This document shows, in pieces, positions 1 through 7,763 of a DNA stretch of 26,307 bases (position 1 is the first letter of the stretch; every line of letters begins with the position of its first letter). The stretch spans positions 1 to 26,307 of the forward strand of contig CBINHE010000058.1 of NCBI GenBank assembly GCA_966250375.1, in the 5' to 3' direction. This DNA comes from CAMLDH01 sp966250375 (GTDB taxonomy: Bacteria > Pseudomonadota > Gammaproteobacteria > Burkholderiales > Burkholderiaceae_D). The translations under genes and the position numbers were made by a program. The notes under the pieces are model-generated. The model was not told the DNA's origin. It was given only the letters and a program-made list of their open reading frames with translations, and ran no database searches.

Positions 1-1
1 T

Positions 2-137
2 CCCCCCTTGCAGGGCGCACACAGGCTTGCAAGCCTGTGCCGCTACGCAGGCGGATCGCATGCGATCCGAAATCCCTGCTGCACCATGCTGTCCGAATTC
101 CCTGCTTCGCCCCTAGCCCTCCCCTTGAAAGGGAGGG
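2..137. repeat. Modular palindromic repeat, locus A
   Basis: A C-run/TTGCAGGG mini-hairpin (2-15) is followed by a perfect 20-bp palindrome centred on CTTGCAAG (20-39), the linker CCGCTACGCAGG, and a perfect 18-bp palindrome (52-69). GCAGG at 47-51 can pair with CCTGC at 75-79 around the second palindrome. A partial second unit ends with CCGAATTCCCTGCTTCGCCC, and a hairpin follows with CCCTCCC (117-123) pairing to GGGAGGG (131-137). The same linkers with different arms recur at 7441-7681 and 21658-21905. The left end may lie outside the window. Confidence 0.85.
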
Positions 138-308
138 AACACGTAGGCTCTCCGTCGCCTAAGTTACTGACTTCTGTGTAAGGTGAGTGTGTATCTGGCC
201 GATGGCTGTCCAGCGAGAGACAACAATATCGCTGAACGGGCGGCCAAGGATATGGTTTTCCTGCGTTTTTCAGAGCGCTCGCTCACAGGGGCAGAACCGC
301 CGCCCCGC

Positions 309-884
309 TCAAGCCATTTCAAATTCGGATCGCATTGCCGCCCGCACCCGGGAAACACGGGACCGTACCGTGCCGACCGGGATCTGCATAGCTTCGGCTA
401 CCTGTTCGTAGGTGGCTTCGCCATCCAGCACGGCTTCAAAGGTGGTCCGGATTTTTTCCGGAAATTCACCAAGACATAGGCCGATCATTTTTGTCAACTG
501 ACGCAGTTCTATCAGCTTGGCCGGATCCGACTGCTCATCGATAATCCCTTCCAGGAATTCCTCATCAACCACTTCATACATGTCGGCACAATTGCGCCGC
601 ACCTGATTGCGCGCCAGGTTAAGAGCGATGCCGAACAGCCAGGTCGACGGCTTGGACAGACCGGAGAAACGATCCGCGCAACGCATTGCTTCGAAAAAGG
701 TGTTTTGAACGACGTCCTCTGCATCCTCGAGCTTCCTGACATAGCGCTGCACAAAGCGGAGCAGATGAACCCGATGCTGGGAAAACAGCTTTTCGATATC
801 AAGCGACGGAGGGGCGCTAACTGCAGGCGCGCTGATCTCTTCTGAAGTAATGACCTCGTTTGATTCGGTAACTGTATCCATCAT
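309..884 (-). CDS. ECF-type RNA polymerase sigma factor
   Basis: A 191-residue sigma-70 family protein of extracytoplasmic-function type. Region 2 spans about residues 34-100 (LFSQHRVHLLRFVQRY, then DAEDVVQNTFFEA, then STWLFGIALNLARNQ). Region 4 spans about 135-189 (EATYEQVAEAMQIPVGTVRSR helix-turn-helix). Regions 1 and 3 are absent, as is usual for ECF sigmas. The first of two adjacent ATGs is chosen because AAGGAG lies six bases upstream. The gene is divergent from the T3SS genes. ECF sigmas control T3SS genes in other bacteria (HrpL in plant pathogens, BtrS in Bordetella), so a role as T3SS activator is a reasonable inference. No anti-sigma gene is adjacent within the window. The acidic N-terminus (1-30) is not a conserved domain that I recognise. 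Confidence 0.93.
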   Translation of the reverse strand: MMDTVTESNEVITSEEISAPAVSAPPSLDIEKLFSQHRVHLLRFVQRYVRKLEDAEDVVQNTFFEAMRCADRFSGLSKPSTWLFGIALNLARNQVRRNCADMYEVVDEEFLEGIIDEQSDPAKLIELRQLTKMIGLCLGEFPEKIRTTFEAVLDGEATYEQVAEAMQIPVGTVRSRVSRVRAAMRSEFEMA

Positions 885-1008
885 GACTGTCTCCTTGGCG
901 AGTAGATGATTTATATTCAGGAATCGGGTGGATCGCGGTTGTTGCGCATTGCATTTGCCGTTGATTAGAAGTTAGCAGTTAAAAAAAAATGCTCATCGAA
1001 TTAGTGAG

Positions 1009-1065
1009 CAATGGTGAGACATTCAAACAAGTTGAGAAATTTGCCGGGCAATCACCTGCGAATCG
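1009..1065. repeat. 57-bp direct repeat, copy 1
   Basis: Copy 1 of a direct repeat whose second copy is at 1097-1153 (88-base period, 50 of 57 positions identical). The best conserved part contains the palindrome TTGCCGGGCAA followed by TCACCTGCGAATCG. It lies in the divergent region between the ECF sigma gene and sctD. Confidence 0.85.
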
Positions 1066-1096
1066 AGATCGGGAGAATGGCATTCGAATGAATGAC

Positions 1097-1153
1097 CAAT
1101 GGTGAGGCAGTCAGACTTGTTGAGGAATTTGCCGGGCAATCATCTGCGAATCG
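1097..1153. repeat. 57-bp direct repeat, copy 2
   Basis: Copy 2 of the repeat at 1009-1065, with seven mismatches. It keeps the TTGCCGGGCAA palindrome and ends directly before the HrpL-box-like site at 1155-1183. A paired regulator site for the T3SS promoter is possible but not shown. Confidence 0.85.
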
Positions 1154-1154
1154 C

Positions 1155-1183
1155 GGAACTGAACAATGAAAGCGGCTCACCAA
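1155..1183 (+). promoter_or_regulatory. HrpL-box-like ECF promoter upstream of sctD
   Basis: GGAACT is followed after 16 bases by TCACCAA. The HrpL-type consensus is GGAACC-N15/16-CCACNNA, so the -35 matches 5 of 6 bases, the -10 differs only at its first base, and the spacer is correct. It points at sctD (start 1426), leaving a leader of roughly 235 bases. An ECF sigma is encoded next to it. The match was found by eye, and a single short motif can occur by chance. Confidence 0.45.
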
Positions 1184-1425
1184 TCTATGTACCAGTCATG
1201 AAAAAGTGGAGGGAAATTTTGAGGAATACATGTACTGAAGGCGGTGGAGAAAAGGCGATGCATGCCGCGCCATCCAAGGTACTTTCTTCGAAAATTCTGC
1301 TGTCGTTTTATACATTCCATTTCAAGCGCGAATTCATTAGCACCAGGGAAAAACACTCGCGCCAAGTGGAGCTCGATCACCAAATTTGAAACCTATCCCT
1401 ATATGGGTGTGTTTTGGGAGTTCAC

Positions 1426-2499
1426 ATGCATGAATTGAGAATATTGAATGGGCTGCATCGAGGCGCAACACTTCCCCTTGATGAGAAACCGCAGGTATTT
1501 GGCGCTAGCGAAGATGCAGACGTGGTTCTCGTGGATGCGGGAATCGAACAGCAGCACGCCACGTTGACTCGTACCAAGGACGGGTGGCTGCTATCGGCCG
1601 GAGAGGGTCACGTATATACGGCTGACAGCAACCGACCACAGACGATAGTCGACCTCAATGCGGGCGACTTCGCGCGCATCGGTAACATCTGGATGGCAAT
1701 TGTCTCTGAAGGTGCGCCATGGGAAAACCCGCCGCCGGAACCGATTGACGTGGACTTGGATGACGAGATAGTCGAGCCACCTCTTGAAAGTGCGGATGAC
1801 ACGACCGAGGAAGACACCGATGATAAGAGCCACAGCACTCCTGAGCAGAGCGCCGTGTCCGATGCGGAAGACGGTGACAGTCCACCCGTCGAGCCGCCGA
1901 TCTCCAAGTGGCGCCGCATGCGTGTACCGGTGTTCGTCATCGTTGCCCTCTCCGCAGTTGGCGTCTATGCGCTTGCCACAAGCATGTCAAAGCAAGCGGC
2001 GCCAGGCATTGCTGACGCACATACCAGAATCGAATCGCCATCCGAAATGAATACGGCGCAGAATTTAGCCTCTAATGTTTTGGCTGCAAGGCTCGAAAAA
2101 CAGGGGGCGCTTCTTTCGCAAGACGAATTGCGCCCCCTCTTGCGAAAACGCCTTGCTGATGCAGAATTGCTCAAGCGCTTCGACCTCAACCTGGGGGATC
2201 GGAACTGGTCGATGCGGGCGACGCTGGATGCCGAGGAGACCGCGAGATTCGAGCGGATACTGAGGGCATTCATTGCCAAATATGAAATTACATTTCCAGT
2301 GCGCGCCACTGTCGGAGGCGGCGAAGAGATGCTACCCTTCACAATACAACAAGTCATCTCGGGGGCGAACGCCAGCGTAGTGACGGGCGAAGGACACCGG
2401 CTTTACATAGGAGATATTTATCGAGGCATACGCGTCGCTGCAATTCAGGATTCCCGTCTCACGTTCATAGGTAAGCGAAAAGTCGAGGTGAACTGGTGA
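1426..2499 (+). CDS. sctD: T3SS inner-membrane ring protein SctD (FHA domain)
   Basis: A 357-residue single-pass membrane protein. An N-terminal FHA-like cytoplasmic domain (about 1-95, beginning MHELRILNGLHRGATLPL) is followed by a very acidic, Ser/Pro-rich linker (about 97-160). One transmembrane helix (VPVFVIVALSAVGVYALATS, about 167-187) precedes a periplasmic region with ring-building-type domains. This is the SctD/YscD layout; SctD forms the outer of the two inner-membrane rings of the injectisome. The ATG at 1426 is preferred over an upstream in-frame TTG at 1414, because GGGAG sits five bases before the ATG. It is the first gene of the set, and its stop overlaps the sctN start (GTGA). 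The name rests on architecture and position more than on strong sequence signatures. Confidence 0.85.
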   Translation: MHELRILNGLHRGATLPLDEKPQVFGASEDADVVLVDAGIEQQHATLTRTKDGWLLSAGEGHVYTADSNRPQTIVDLNAGDFARIGNIWMAIVSEGAPWENPPPEPIDVDLDDEIVEPPLESADDTTEEDTDDKSHSTPEQSAVSDAEDGDSPPVEPPISKWRRMRVPVFVIVALSAVGVYALATSMSKQAAPGIADAHTRIESPSEMNTAQNLASNVLAARLEKQGALLSQDELRPLLRKRLADAELLKRFDLNLGDRNWSMRATLDAEETARFERILRAFIAKYEITFPVRATVGGGEEMLPFTIQQVISGANASVVTGEGHRLYIGDIYRGIRVAAIQDSRLTFIGKRKVEVNW

Positions 2500-3875
2500 A
2501 AAACATGTGCGATTTCAATACGGCGACGCAAGAGGCGTTGGAACAGGTCCGGCTCCAAGCGCCTCTATGGCTGCAGCATCTGCCGGGCAAACCGGGCCTG
2601 ACCAGCTTGGGCAAAGTGTCACAGGTGCTAGGCACCTTGGTCGAAGCGCAGATGCCCTTCGCCGAAATCGGGGAATTGTGCCATCTTATCAATCCGGCGC
2701 TGCCGGGAAAGCCCATGTTGGCCGAAGTGGTCGGATTCAGCGGCACGGCGGCCATCCTGTCGGCCCTCAGCCCGCTGGAAGGCGTGTCCAATCGCACCAT
2801 GATCGAGCCTCTGCGCCGCTCGCATTCGGTGGAGGCTGGAGATCACCTCTTGGGATGCGTACTCGACGGTTTCGGGAAGCCGTACTTCCGTGCGCCGGCT
2901 GCAGCTGAATGCGTGGAAACCTGGCGCACTACTGTGCCGGTGATACGCGATGCACCAAACGCGACCACGCGCCCACGTATCTCGCAACCTCTGCCGACAG
3001 GCATTCGCGCAATCGACGGCTTGCTGACGATGGGTTTGGGCCAGCGCATCGGTGTGTTTGCCGGACCTGGTTGCGGAAAAACAACATTGATGGCTGCTAT
3101 CGCCCGGGGCTGTCCGGCCGATGTGATCGTGTTCGGTCTGATCGGCGAACGCGGTCGAGAGCTCAATGAATTCCTGGAGCACGAACTGGATGCGAACCTC
3201 GTAAAGAAATCCATCGTGGTGTGCGCCACGTCGGACCGCACTTCCATGGAGAGAGCGCGAGCCGCTTTCACCGCAACCGCCATTGCCGAGGCTTTTCGCG
3301 CGCGTGGTAAAAACGTGCTGCTACTCATCGACTCATTGACGCGATTCGCACGGGCGCAACGTGAAATCGGATTGGCCGCGGGCGAGCCGCCCGCGCGCGG
3401 TGGTTTCACACCCTCCGTCTATACCATGCTGCCCCGCCTTATCGAACGAACCGGCTGTACACCGGAGGGTTCGATCACTGCGATGTACACCGTATTGGTC
3501 GACGGAGAGCAAGCGTCCGACCCGATCGGCGACGAGGCAAAATCGCTGCTTGATGGTCATATCGTGCTCACCCGAAAATTGGCGGAGCAAGGCCACTATC
3601 CAGCCATCGACATACTACCCAGCATCAGTCGTGTGATGGGCAATATCACCGAACCTGCACACCGCCATGCAGCGTCGCACTTTCGTGAATTATTGACGCG
3701 TTACCAGGAGATGGAACTCTTGATACGTTTGGGAGAATACAAGTCAGGCACCGATCCGCTGGCTGACCGCGCAGTGGCACTGAGAAAAGACCAGATGACC
3801 TTCTTGCGCCAGGATACGCGCCATTCATCACCATTTCCGGAAACGCTTAACCAACTCACGGCACTGTCGAAATGA
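2496..3875 (+). CDS. sctN: T3SS ATPase SctN
   Basis: A 459-residue FliI/YscN-family ATPase of the cytoplasmic sorting platform, which strips chaperones and unfolds substrates. The Walker A loop GPGCGKTT is at residues 190-197, and the Walker B strand VLLLIDSLTR has its Asp at 279. IGERGRELNEF and the PARGGFTPSVYTMLPRLIERTG block are typical of the family. Length is normal. The start is a GTG overlapping the sctD stop by four bases, with GAGGTG about five bases upstream, indicating translational coupling. An ATG at 2508 is the alternative but is too far from that ribosome binding site. The stator gene sctL, often just upstream, is absent here. Confidence 0.97.
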   Translation: MKNMCDFNTATQEALEQVRLQAPLWLQHLPGKPGLTSLGKVSQVLGTLVEAQMPFAEIGELCHLINPALPGKPMLAEVVGFSGTAAILSALSPLEGVSNRTMIEPLRRSHSVEAGDHLLGCVLDGFGKPYFRAPAAAECVETWRTTVPVIRDAPNATTRPRISQPLPTGIRAIDGLLTMGLGQRIGVFAGPGCGKTTLMAAIARGCPADVIVFGLIGERGRELNEFLEHELDANLVKKSIVVCATSDRTSMERARAAFTATAIAEAFRARGKNVLLLIDSLTRFARAQREIGLAAGEPPARGGFTPSVYTMLPRLIERTGCTPEGSITAMYTVLVDGEQASDPIGDEAKSLLDGHIVLTRKLAEQGHYPAIDILPSISRVMGNITEPAHRHAASHFRELLTRYQEMELLIRLGEYKSGTDPLADRAVALRKDQMTFLRQDTRHSSPFPETLNQLTALSK

Positions 3876-4375
3876 ACATGCGCTCTTCTCAACATGGTTT
3901 CGGCAAATCTCGCTCGCAGCGGGAAGTGATTGATATCCCGGAAGCGGTACCACGGGATAAAAGTCTCGACAAACTGATCGCTCTTCGCAAACAACGTCTC
4001 CAGCGCCTTGAGCGTGAGCGGGATGCTGCGCGCGAAACATGGCGTTCCGACCGGAGGAACTTGCGGGATGAAAAACAGCGCTGGCGCATGGGCGTGCAAG
4101 CATCAAAAGACTATTGGAAAGCAGCTCGTGCCGAGTTTTTTTCAATGGCAACGACGAGCGGCCAGTTCCGCAAGGCCAAAGCAATCTATGAACGAATGAA
4201 AATAGAAGCGGAGGAGGTGCATCTCGATTGCCGCACCATTGCTTCGCGCTGCAAGGAAAGTCGTGAGCTTTTTTTCAATGCGCGCAAAGTCGCTGTCGAA
4301 GCGAATCGAAATCATGAAAGACTCAACATCTTGCGAGACGAAATACGGTCTCTTCAGGTTATAACCGAGTTGTGA
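3872..4375 (+). CDS. sctO: T3SS central stalk protein SctO
   Basis: A 167-residue, highly charged, Arg/Glu/Lys-rich protein predicted to be almost entirely coiled coil, such as RKQRLQRLERERDAARETWR and the helices after residue 100. This is the signature of YscO/FliJ stalk proteins that sit in the SctN hexamer and contact the export gate. Sequence is poorly conserved in the family, so the call rests on size, coiled-coil content and position between sctN and sctP. The ATG overlaps the sctN stop (ATGA), and the stop overlaps a GTG at the start of the next frame. Confidence 0.88.
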   Translation: MNMRSSQHGFGKSRSQREVIDIPEAVPRDKSLDKLIALRKQRLQRLERERDAARETWRSDRRNLRDEKQRWRMGVQASKDYWKAARAEFFSMATTSGQFRKAKAIYERMKIEAEEVHLDCRTIASRCKESRELFFNARKVAVEANRNHERLNILRDEIRSLQVITEL

Positions 4376-4389
4376 AATTGGGGGGCGAT

Positions 4390-5097
4390 ATGATAAATAT
4401 GATAACCGGCACGACCGATATCAACCAGACAAGCCTCGAGTCCGAGGACAAACGGCGCAATGACACCCAGGAGAACAATCCGGGAGAGACCCGCGCCTGG
4501 CGAAGACGATATGCAGCAAATATCAATCAAGTGAATATGGACCTTGATAATTCACTTCGCTTGAACACTCTGCCAGTAGCTGAGCGTGGCGAACAACAGC
4601 GAAAAGACAGCATCCCCGACACAAACACAACTGGACATAAAGATTGCCCCTCGGCTATTCTGAGTGCCATGCGGGCGCGTGAATCATTCGACACCGATGC
4701 TACATCCACGGTAAGCAAAGCCCGCATGCGTGAACGCATGAATATGGATGGAGAGCCCATGAATGACATGCCGAATGATCAACTTTCACACGCCAAGGGT
4801 CATACGCCTTTGCAGCCGGATGCCCCAGTCGCTTCCGGCCCTCAGGCTGACGTACACGATCCTTTAGCGTTATGCGACGATCTCGCCGCGGGGGCTGAGG
4901 ACGATGGCGTATTTGAATTGATTTTCCCGAGCGGCCAAACCCTGGGCGTTGCGGTCAACTCGCAGCCTTCAAAAACCGAATTTTTGCTTAGCCCGTCAAG
5001 CAGCGCTCTTGGGGGCTGGCTGCGAGAGCAAAAAAAGGAACTGGCAAACCATCTTGAACGACGTATGCAAAAGAACATAAACATTACGGTGCTTTAG
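4390..5097 (+). CDS. sctP: T3SS needle-length regulator SctP
   Basis: A 235-residue hydrophilic protein with a long, apparently disordered N-terminal part and a compact C-terminal domain (from VFELIFPSGQTLGVAV to the end). It resembles the substrate-specificity-switch (T3S4) domain of YscP/HrpP proteins, which measure needle length and trigger the switch at SctU. Position between sctO and sctQ supports this. The ATG at 4390 follows a GGGGG run at good spacing. A GTG at 4372 overlaps the sctO stop by four bases and would add six residues; either start is possible. At 235 residues it is short for a ruler protein, which may imply a short needle. Confidence 0.8.
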   Translation: MINMITGTTDINQTSLESEDKRRNDTQENNPGETRAWRRRYAANINQVNMDLDNSLRLNTLPVAERGEQQRKDSIPDTNTTGHKDCPSAILSAMRARESFDTDATSTVSKARMRERMNMDGEPMNDMPNDQLSHAKGHTPLQPDAPVASGPQADVHDPLALCDDLAAGAEDDGVFELIFPSGQTLGVAVNSQPSKTEFLLSPSSSALGGWLREQKKELANHLERRMQKNINITVL

Positions 5098-5341
5098 TAG
5101 CCTGCGTTTTATAAATTTGGCGATGGAAGTCGAAAACGAGGAGGCAACGCGAAGTCCGCCCGGCGAGGCGACATAAGTATCGAGCAATGATGAACGACTG
5201 GTTCGATGACAGAGGTTTTACGGAAAAGTCGACCGTACTAGTGGTTCTTACGTGGCGTGGCAATTCAGCGTAGTTCTGCCTTGTATTTGCGGGTGGAGAA
5301 AATTGCTGCGAATAGACTGTTGTTCTTATCGAAGATAGCGT
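5098..5341. other. sctP-sctQ spacer with no convincing gene
   Basis: A 244-base gap inside an otherwise tight operon. It holds only tiny open frames (17 codons from 5123, 28 codons from 5187) without good ribosome binding sites. The sctQ frame has a TAG at 5336-5338, so sctQ cannot start further upstream. I see no clear terminator, repeat or promoter. Confidence 0.5.
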
Positions 5342-6469
5342 ATGCCAGAGACCGAATATCTTTCAGTTGCCCCGGATGCCGACGACTTGCTTGCCGAAGC
5401 GCCGCCCTCCCCTTTCTGCAGTGCCGTTGGGGTTCCACCGGTTTATCCAGCCGTGTCGCCTGTAGAGGCGGACTTGACGCGCAGGATAGGACGCGGACGC
5501 ACCTTCGGGCTGCCTTCCCTGAATAAAAATATGTCATTAAGCCTGCAGTTGCCAAGCAACGACCCGATAGACTGGTCCGGTGTGCTTGCATTGACGGGCT
5601 CATTCGGATCAATCGATCTGGCGCAAGGCTCGCGCTTGATGCGCACACTCACCGGCATCGATCTTGACTCTGAGCTGCATGCGGATAAAGACCGTTGGAC
5701 CTGGATGCAGGCAGCCGTTGTCGCACGGCTTGCAGGCACGCCTTTCGCGTCCACGGAGCGCTTGTCGCAGACACCGTTGACTGACACGGCGAATGTTTTC
5801 CCCATGCGCGTTGTATTACAGAGCCGCGACCATGCTTTTGTGACGTATGGCCGCGCCAGCGCATCGACATGGATCAAGCTGCTGGCGGAAACGGCATCGA
5901 AGAAGGAAAGACTGCCTCAATCCGAATACCTAGATTTGCCAATCGATATTGCGGTACGCATCGCTCATCATGAACTACCGGCCGGCGCGCTGAAAACTGT
6001 CGGCATAGGCGACATGATTTTGCCGCTCAATGCCACATTCACGTGCAATGGTGAAGGTTACGTGCATATCGGATGCAAACGCCTGCGCGTGCGTTTTGGA
6101 TCACCAAGTATTCTTGAAGTCACTGCCCTGGAGACAAAAATGGAAACTGGAGACACAATGGAAAGCATGGAGAATCAGGCCATTGAAAACGATGTCGCAG
6201 CCGATGTCGCAGCACAAGCAAGCGCTCATCCTGATAAAGATGATGAGACATTGAACAGCGTGGCGGTGCGAATGGATTTCGAGCTAGGTCGTCTCAACAT
6301 GTCACTGGGAGATCTGCGCGCGGTCGGTGTCGGGACGGTGATGACTCTCGTGGACGGATCTCCTGAGGCTGTAACGATTCGCGTGTCGGGCAAGACAATG
6401 GGGCACGGCGAGATAGTCGATATCGGCGGAAAGCTCGGCATCCGGATCACGGGGTGGTGCAAACCATGA
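5342..6469 (+). CDS. sctQ: T3SS cytoplasmic sorting-platform protein SctQ
   Basis: A 375-residue SctQ/FliM-FliN-type protein, undivided (not split into QA and QB as in some Hrp1 systems). The C-terminal SpoA domain is clear: SVAVRMDFELGRLNMSLGDL, then VDGSPEAVTIRVSGK and IVDIGGKLGIRITGW, about residues 300-372. A weaker SpoA-like segment lies near residues 195-260. SctQ forms the pods of the sorting platform and binds the SctK/SctL proteins. An in-frame TAG just upstream fixes the start region; the ribosome binding site is weak. A good internal start is annotated separately. The stop overlaps the sctR start (ATGA). Confidence 0.93.
   Translation: MPETEYLSVAPDADDLLAEAPPSPFCSAVGVPPVYPAVSPVEADLTRRIGRGRTFGLPSLNKNMSLSLQLPSNDPIDWSGVLALTGSFGSIDLAQGSRLMRTLTGIDLDSELHADKDRWTWMQAAVVARLAGTPFASTERLSQTPLTDTANVFPMRVVLQSRDHAFVTYGRASASTWIKLLAETASKKERLPQSEYLDLPIDIAVRIAHHELPAGALKTVGIGDMILPLNATFTCNGEGYVHIGCKRLRVRFGSPSILEVTALETKMETGDTMESMENQAIENDVAADVAAQASAHPDKDDETLNSVAVRMDFELGRLNMSLGDLRAVGVGTVMTLVDGSPEAVTIRVSGKTMGHGEIVDIGGKLGIRITGWCKP
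6130..6142 (+). promoter_or_regulatory. Internal ribosome binding site and start for SctQ-C
   Basis: GGAGA at 6130-6134 precedes an in-frame ATG at 6140 by five bases. Starting there gives a 109-residue product containing essentially only the SpoA domain. A second GGAGA (6149-6153) precedes another in-frame ATG at 6158. YscQ and SpaO are known to produce such a C-terminal fragment from an internal start. Use of this site here is an inference. Confidence 0.6.
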
Positions 6470-7125
6470 TGAGCAGCCAAAACGATGTAGTCTCGCTCGC
6501 CATCCTGCTCGGCGCGATTTCGCTCATGCCGCTCATCATCATTACCACGACCTCCTTCCTGAAAATTTCGTTGGTACTGCTGGTATTGCGCAATGCGATC
6601 GGTGTCCAGCAGGTTCCTCCCACGCTGGCGATTTACGGTATCTCGCTAGCGCTCACCATGTTCATCATGTCCCCCACCGCCCAGGACATTGCAAAGCAGG
6701 TTACAAAAATGGATCAGAAAACGAACGTCTCGCGTACCACGCCGGTTCTGGCGCAGGCGCAAGAAGTTTTCGAGCCGCTCCATGCTTTCATGCTCAAGTT
6801 CAGCCGGCCGGAGCAACGTGAGCTTTTTCTCGCTTCAGCCAAAAAGCTATGGCCCAAGGACGCGGCCAAAGAAGCTCGGGCAACCGATACACTGATACTG
6901 ATTCCAGCGTTCGTGGTGTCGGAACTTCAGTCTGCCTATGAGATCGGCTTCCTGATCTACATCCCCTTGGTGTGCATCGATCTTCTCATTTCCAATCTGC
7001 TCATGGCGCTCGGCATGCAGCAAGTCTCCCCGCAGACGCTCACAATTCCGCTGAAACTGCTTTTATTCACATTGGTCGACGGTTGGGGAAAACTTCTCCA
7101 TGCGTTGGCCCTTTCGTATTTATAG
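6466..7125 (+). CDS. sctR: T3SS export-gate protein SctR
   Basis: A 219-residue membrane protein of the FliP/SctR family, with the diagnostic opening SLMPLIIITTTSFLKISLVL, then LRNAIGVQQVPPTLAIYG, a hydrophilic middle loop, and a second hydrophobic half with LIYIPLVCIDLLISNLLMAL and GMQQVSPQTLTIPLKLLLF. SctR, SctS and SctT assemble the helical export gate in the inner membrane. The ATG at 6466 overlaps the sctQ stop. In-frame GTGs lie upstream, and an ATG directly follows at 6469. Confidence 0.97.
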   Translation: MMSSQNDVVSLAILLGAISLMPLIIITTTSFLKISLVLLVLRNAIGVQQVPPTLAIYGISLALTMFIMSPTAQDIAKQVTKMDQKTNVSRTTPVLAQAQEVFEPLHAFMLKFSRPEQRELFLASAKKLWPKDAAKEARATDTLILIPAFVVSELQSAYEIGFLIYIPLVCIDLLISNLLMALGMQQVSPQTLTIPLKLLLFTLVDGWGKLLHALALSYL

Positions 7126-7144
7126 CGTTCATTGGAGGCGTCAC

Positions 7145-7408
7145 ATGCCAGAAACAATCACTCTCTTTCAACATGGCTTATGGTTAGCGGTTGTCATGTC
7201 GGCTCCGCCACTGATTGTGGCCACGTTGCTCGGCGTTTCCGTATCGCTGCTGCAAGCAATCACGCAAGTTCAGGATCAGACCTTACCCTATGTCGTCAAG
7301 CTGATGGGTGTCGCAATCACATTGGCAGTGCTCGGACGCTGGTTCACTGTCGAATTAATGAAAATGGCCGAGCTCGTATTTTCGCTGATTCCCAATGTCG
7401 GGCGCTAA
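7145..7408 (+). CDS. sctS: T3SS export-gate protein SctS
   Basis: An 87-residue protein with two transmembrane helices, of the FliQ/SctS family, with the family core SAPPLIVATLLGVSVSLLQA and ITQVQDQTLPYVVKLMGV. The ATG at 7145 is chosen because GGAGGCG lies just upstream and the length then fits the family. An upstream in-frame ATG at 7100 would add 15 residues inside sctR and lacks a ribosome binding site. The next T3SS gene, sctT, normally follows directly, but here it begins 465 bases downstream, behind a repeat cluster. Confidence 0.97.
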   Translation: MPETITLFQHGLWLAVVMSAPPLIVATLLGVSVSLLQAITQVQDQTLPYVVKLMGVAITLAVLGRWFTVELMKMAELVFSLIPNVGR

Positions 7409-7415
7409 GCAAGTG

Positions 7416-7432
7416 GTCAAAAGTCTTTTGAC
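7416..7432. repeat. Perfect GTCAAAAG-T-CTTTTGAC palindrome after sctS
   Basis: An 8-bp inverted repeat with a one-base centre starts seven bases after the sctS stop. A near copy (14 of 17 bases the same) is at 7747-7763, so the pair brackets the repeat cluster between sctS and sctT. There is no T-run, so a simple terminator is unlikely. Confidence 0.6.
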
Positions 7433-7440
7433 AAACAAAG

Positions 7441-7681
7441 GAATTCCCTCCCTTTCAAGGGCGCCCTGCAAGGGGGGATGGGTTAAAAGCGGCAAGATGA
7501 AATCCATCCCTATCCCAGCCAAGAGGATTGCGCTTGCAAGCGCAATCCTCTCCGCAGGCGGATCAAAGGAGTGTCGCCTTGCAAGGCGACACCGTTGCGC
7601 AGGCGTGGAGCACTGCTCCACGAATTCCCTGCTTCACCATACGATCCGAATTCCCTGCTACGCCCCCTTGAAGGGGAAGGA
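7441..7681. repeat. Modular palindromic repeat, locus B (between sctS and sctT)
   Basis: In order: a CCC-TTTCAA-GGG hairpin (7450-7461); an exact inverted copy of bases 1-18 of the window (7461-7478); a perfect 30-bp palindrome centred on CTTGCAAG (7523-7552); linker CCGCAGGC; a perfect 22-bp palindrome (7571-7592), also centred on CTTGCAAG; linker CGTTGCGCAGG; a 19-nt palindrome (7604-7622); GAATTCCCTGCTTCACC; a second CCGAATTCCCTGCTACGCCC; and a CCCC-TTGAA-GGGG hairpin (7664-7676). GCAGG (7599-7603) pairs with CCTGC (7628-7632). It adds most of the 465 bases separating sctS from sctT. Confidence 0.88.
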
Positions 7682-7746
7682 GCTCGAACAGTACCCGTTG
7701 AATGTTTTCCTGCCTATTTCAAAGGCATCGCAGTTTTCAGATTTAT

Positions 7747-7763
7747 GTCAAAAAACTTTTGTC
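7747..7763. repeat. GTCAAAA-type palindrome upstream of sctT
   Basis: GTCAAAAAACTTTTGTC is an imperfect palindrome closely resembling the one at 7416-7432. It lies 110 bases before sctT, in an AT-rich stretch that could also hold a promoter for sctT-sctU. Its function is unknown. Confidence 0.45.

Noticed and set aside
1..137. CRISPR-like array
   Set aside because: The repeats are few, irregularly spaced and themselves variable palindromes; there are no regular spacers and no cas genes.
164..479. Small frames left of the sigma gene
   Set aside because: They overlap the sigma gene antisense or the intergenic region and have no support.
1099..1389. Open frame of 96 codons upstream of sctD
   Set aside because: It covers the direct repeat and candidate promoter, with no family features and no good start.
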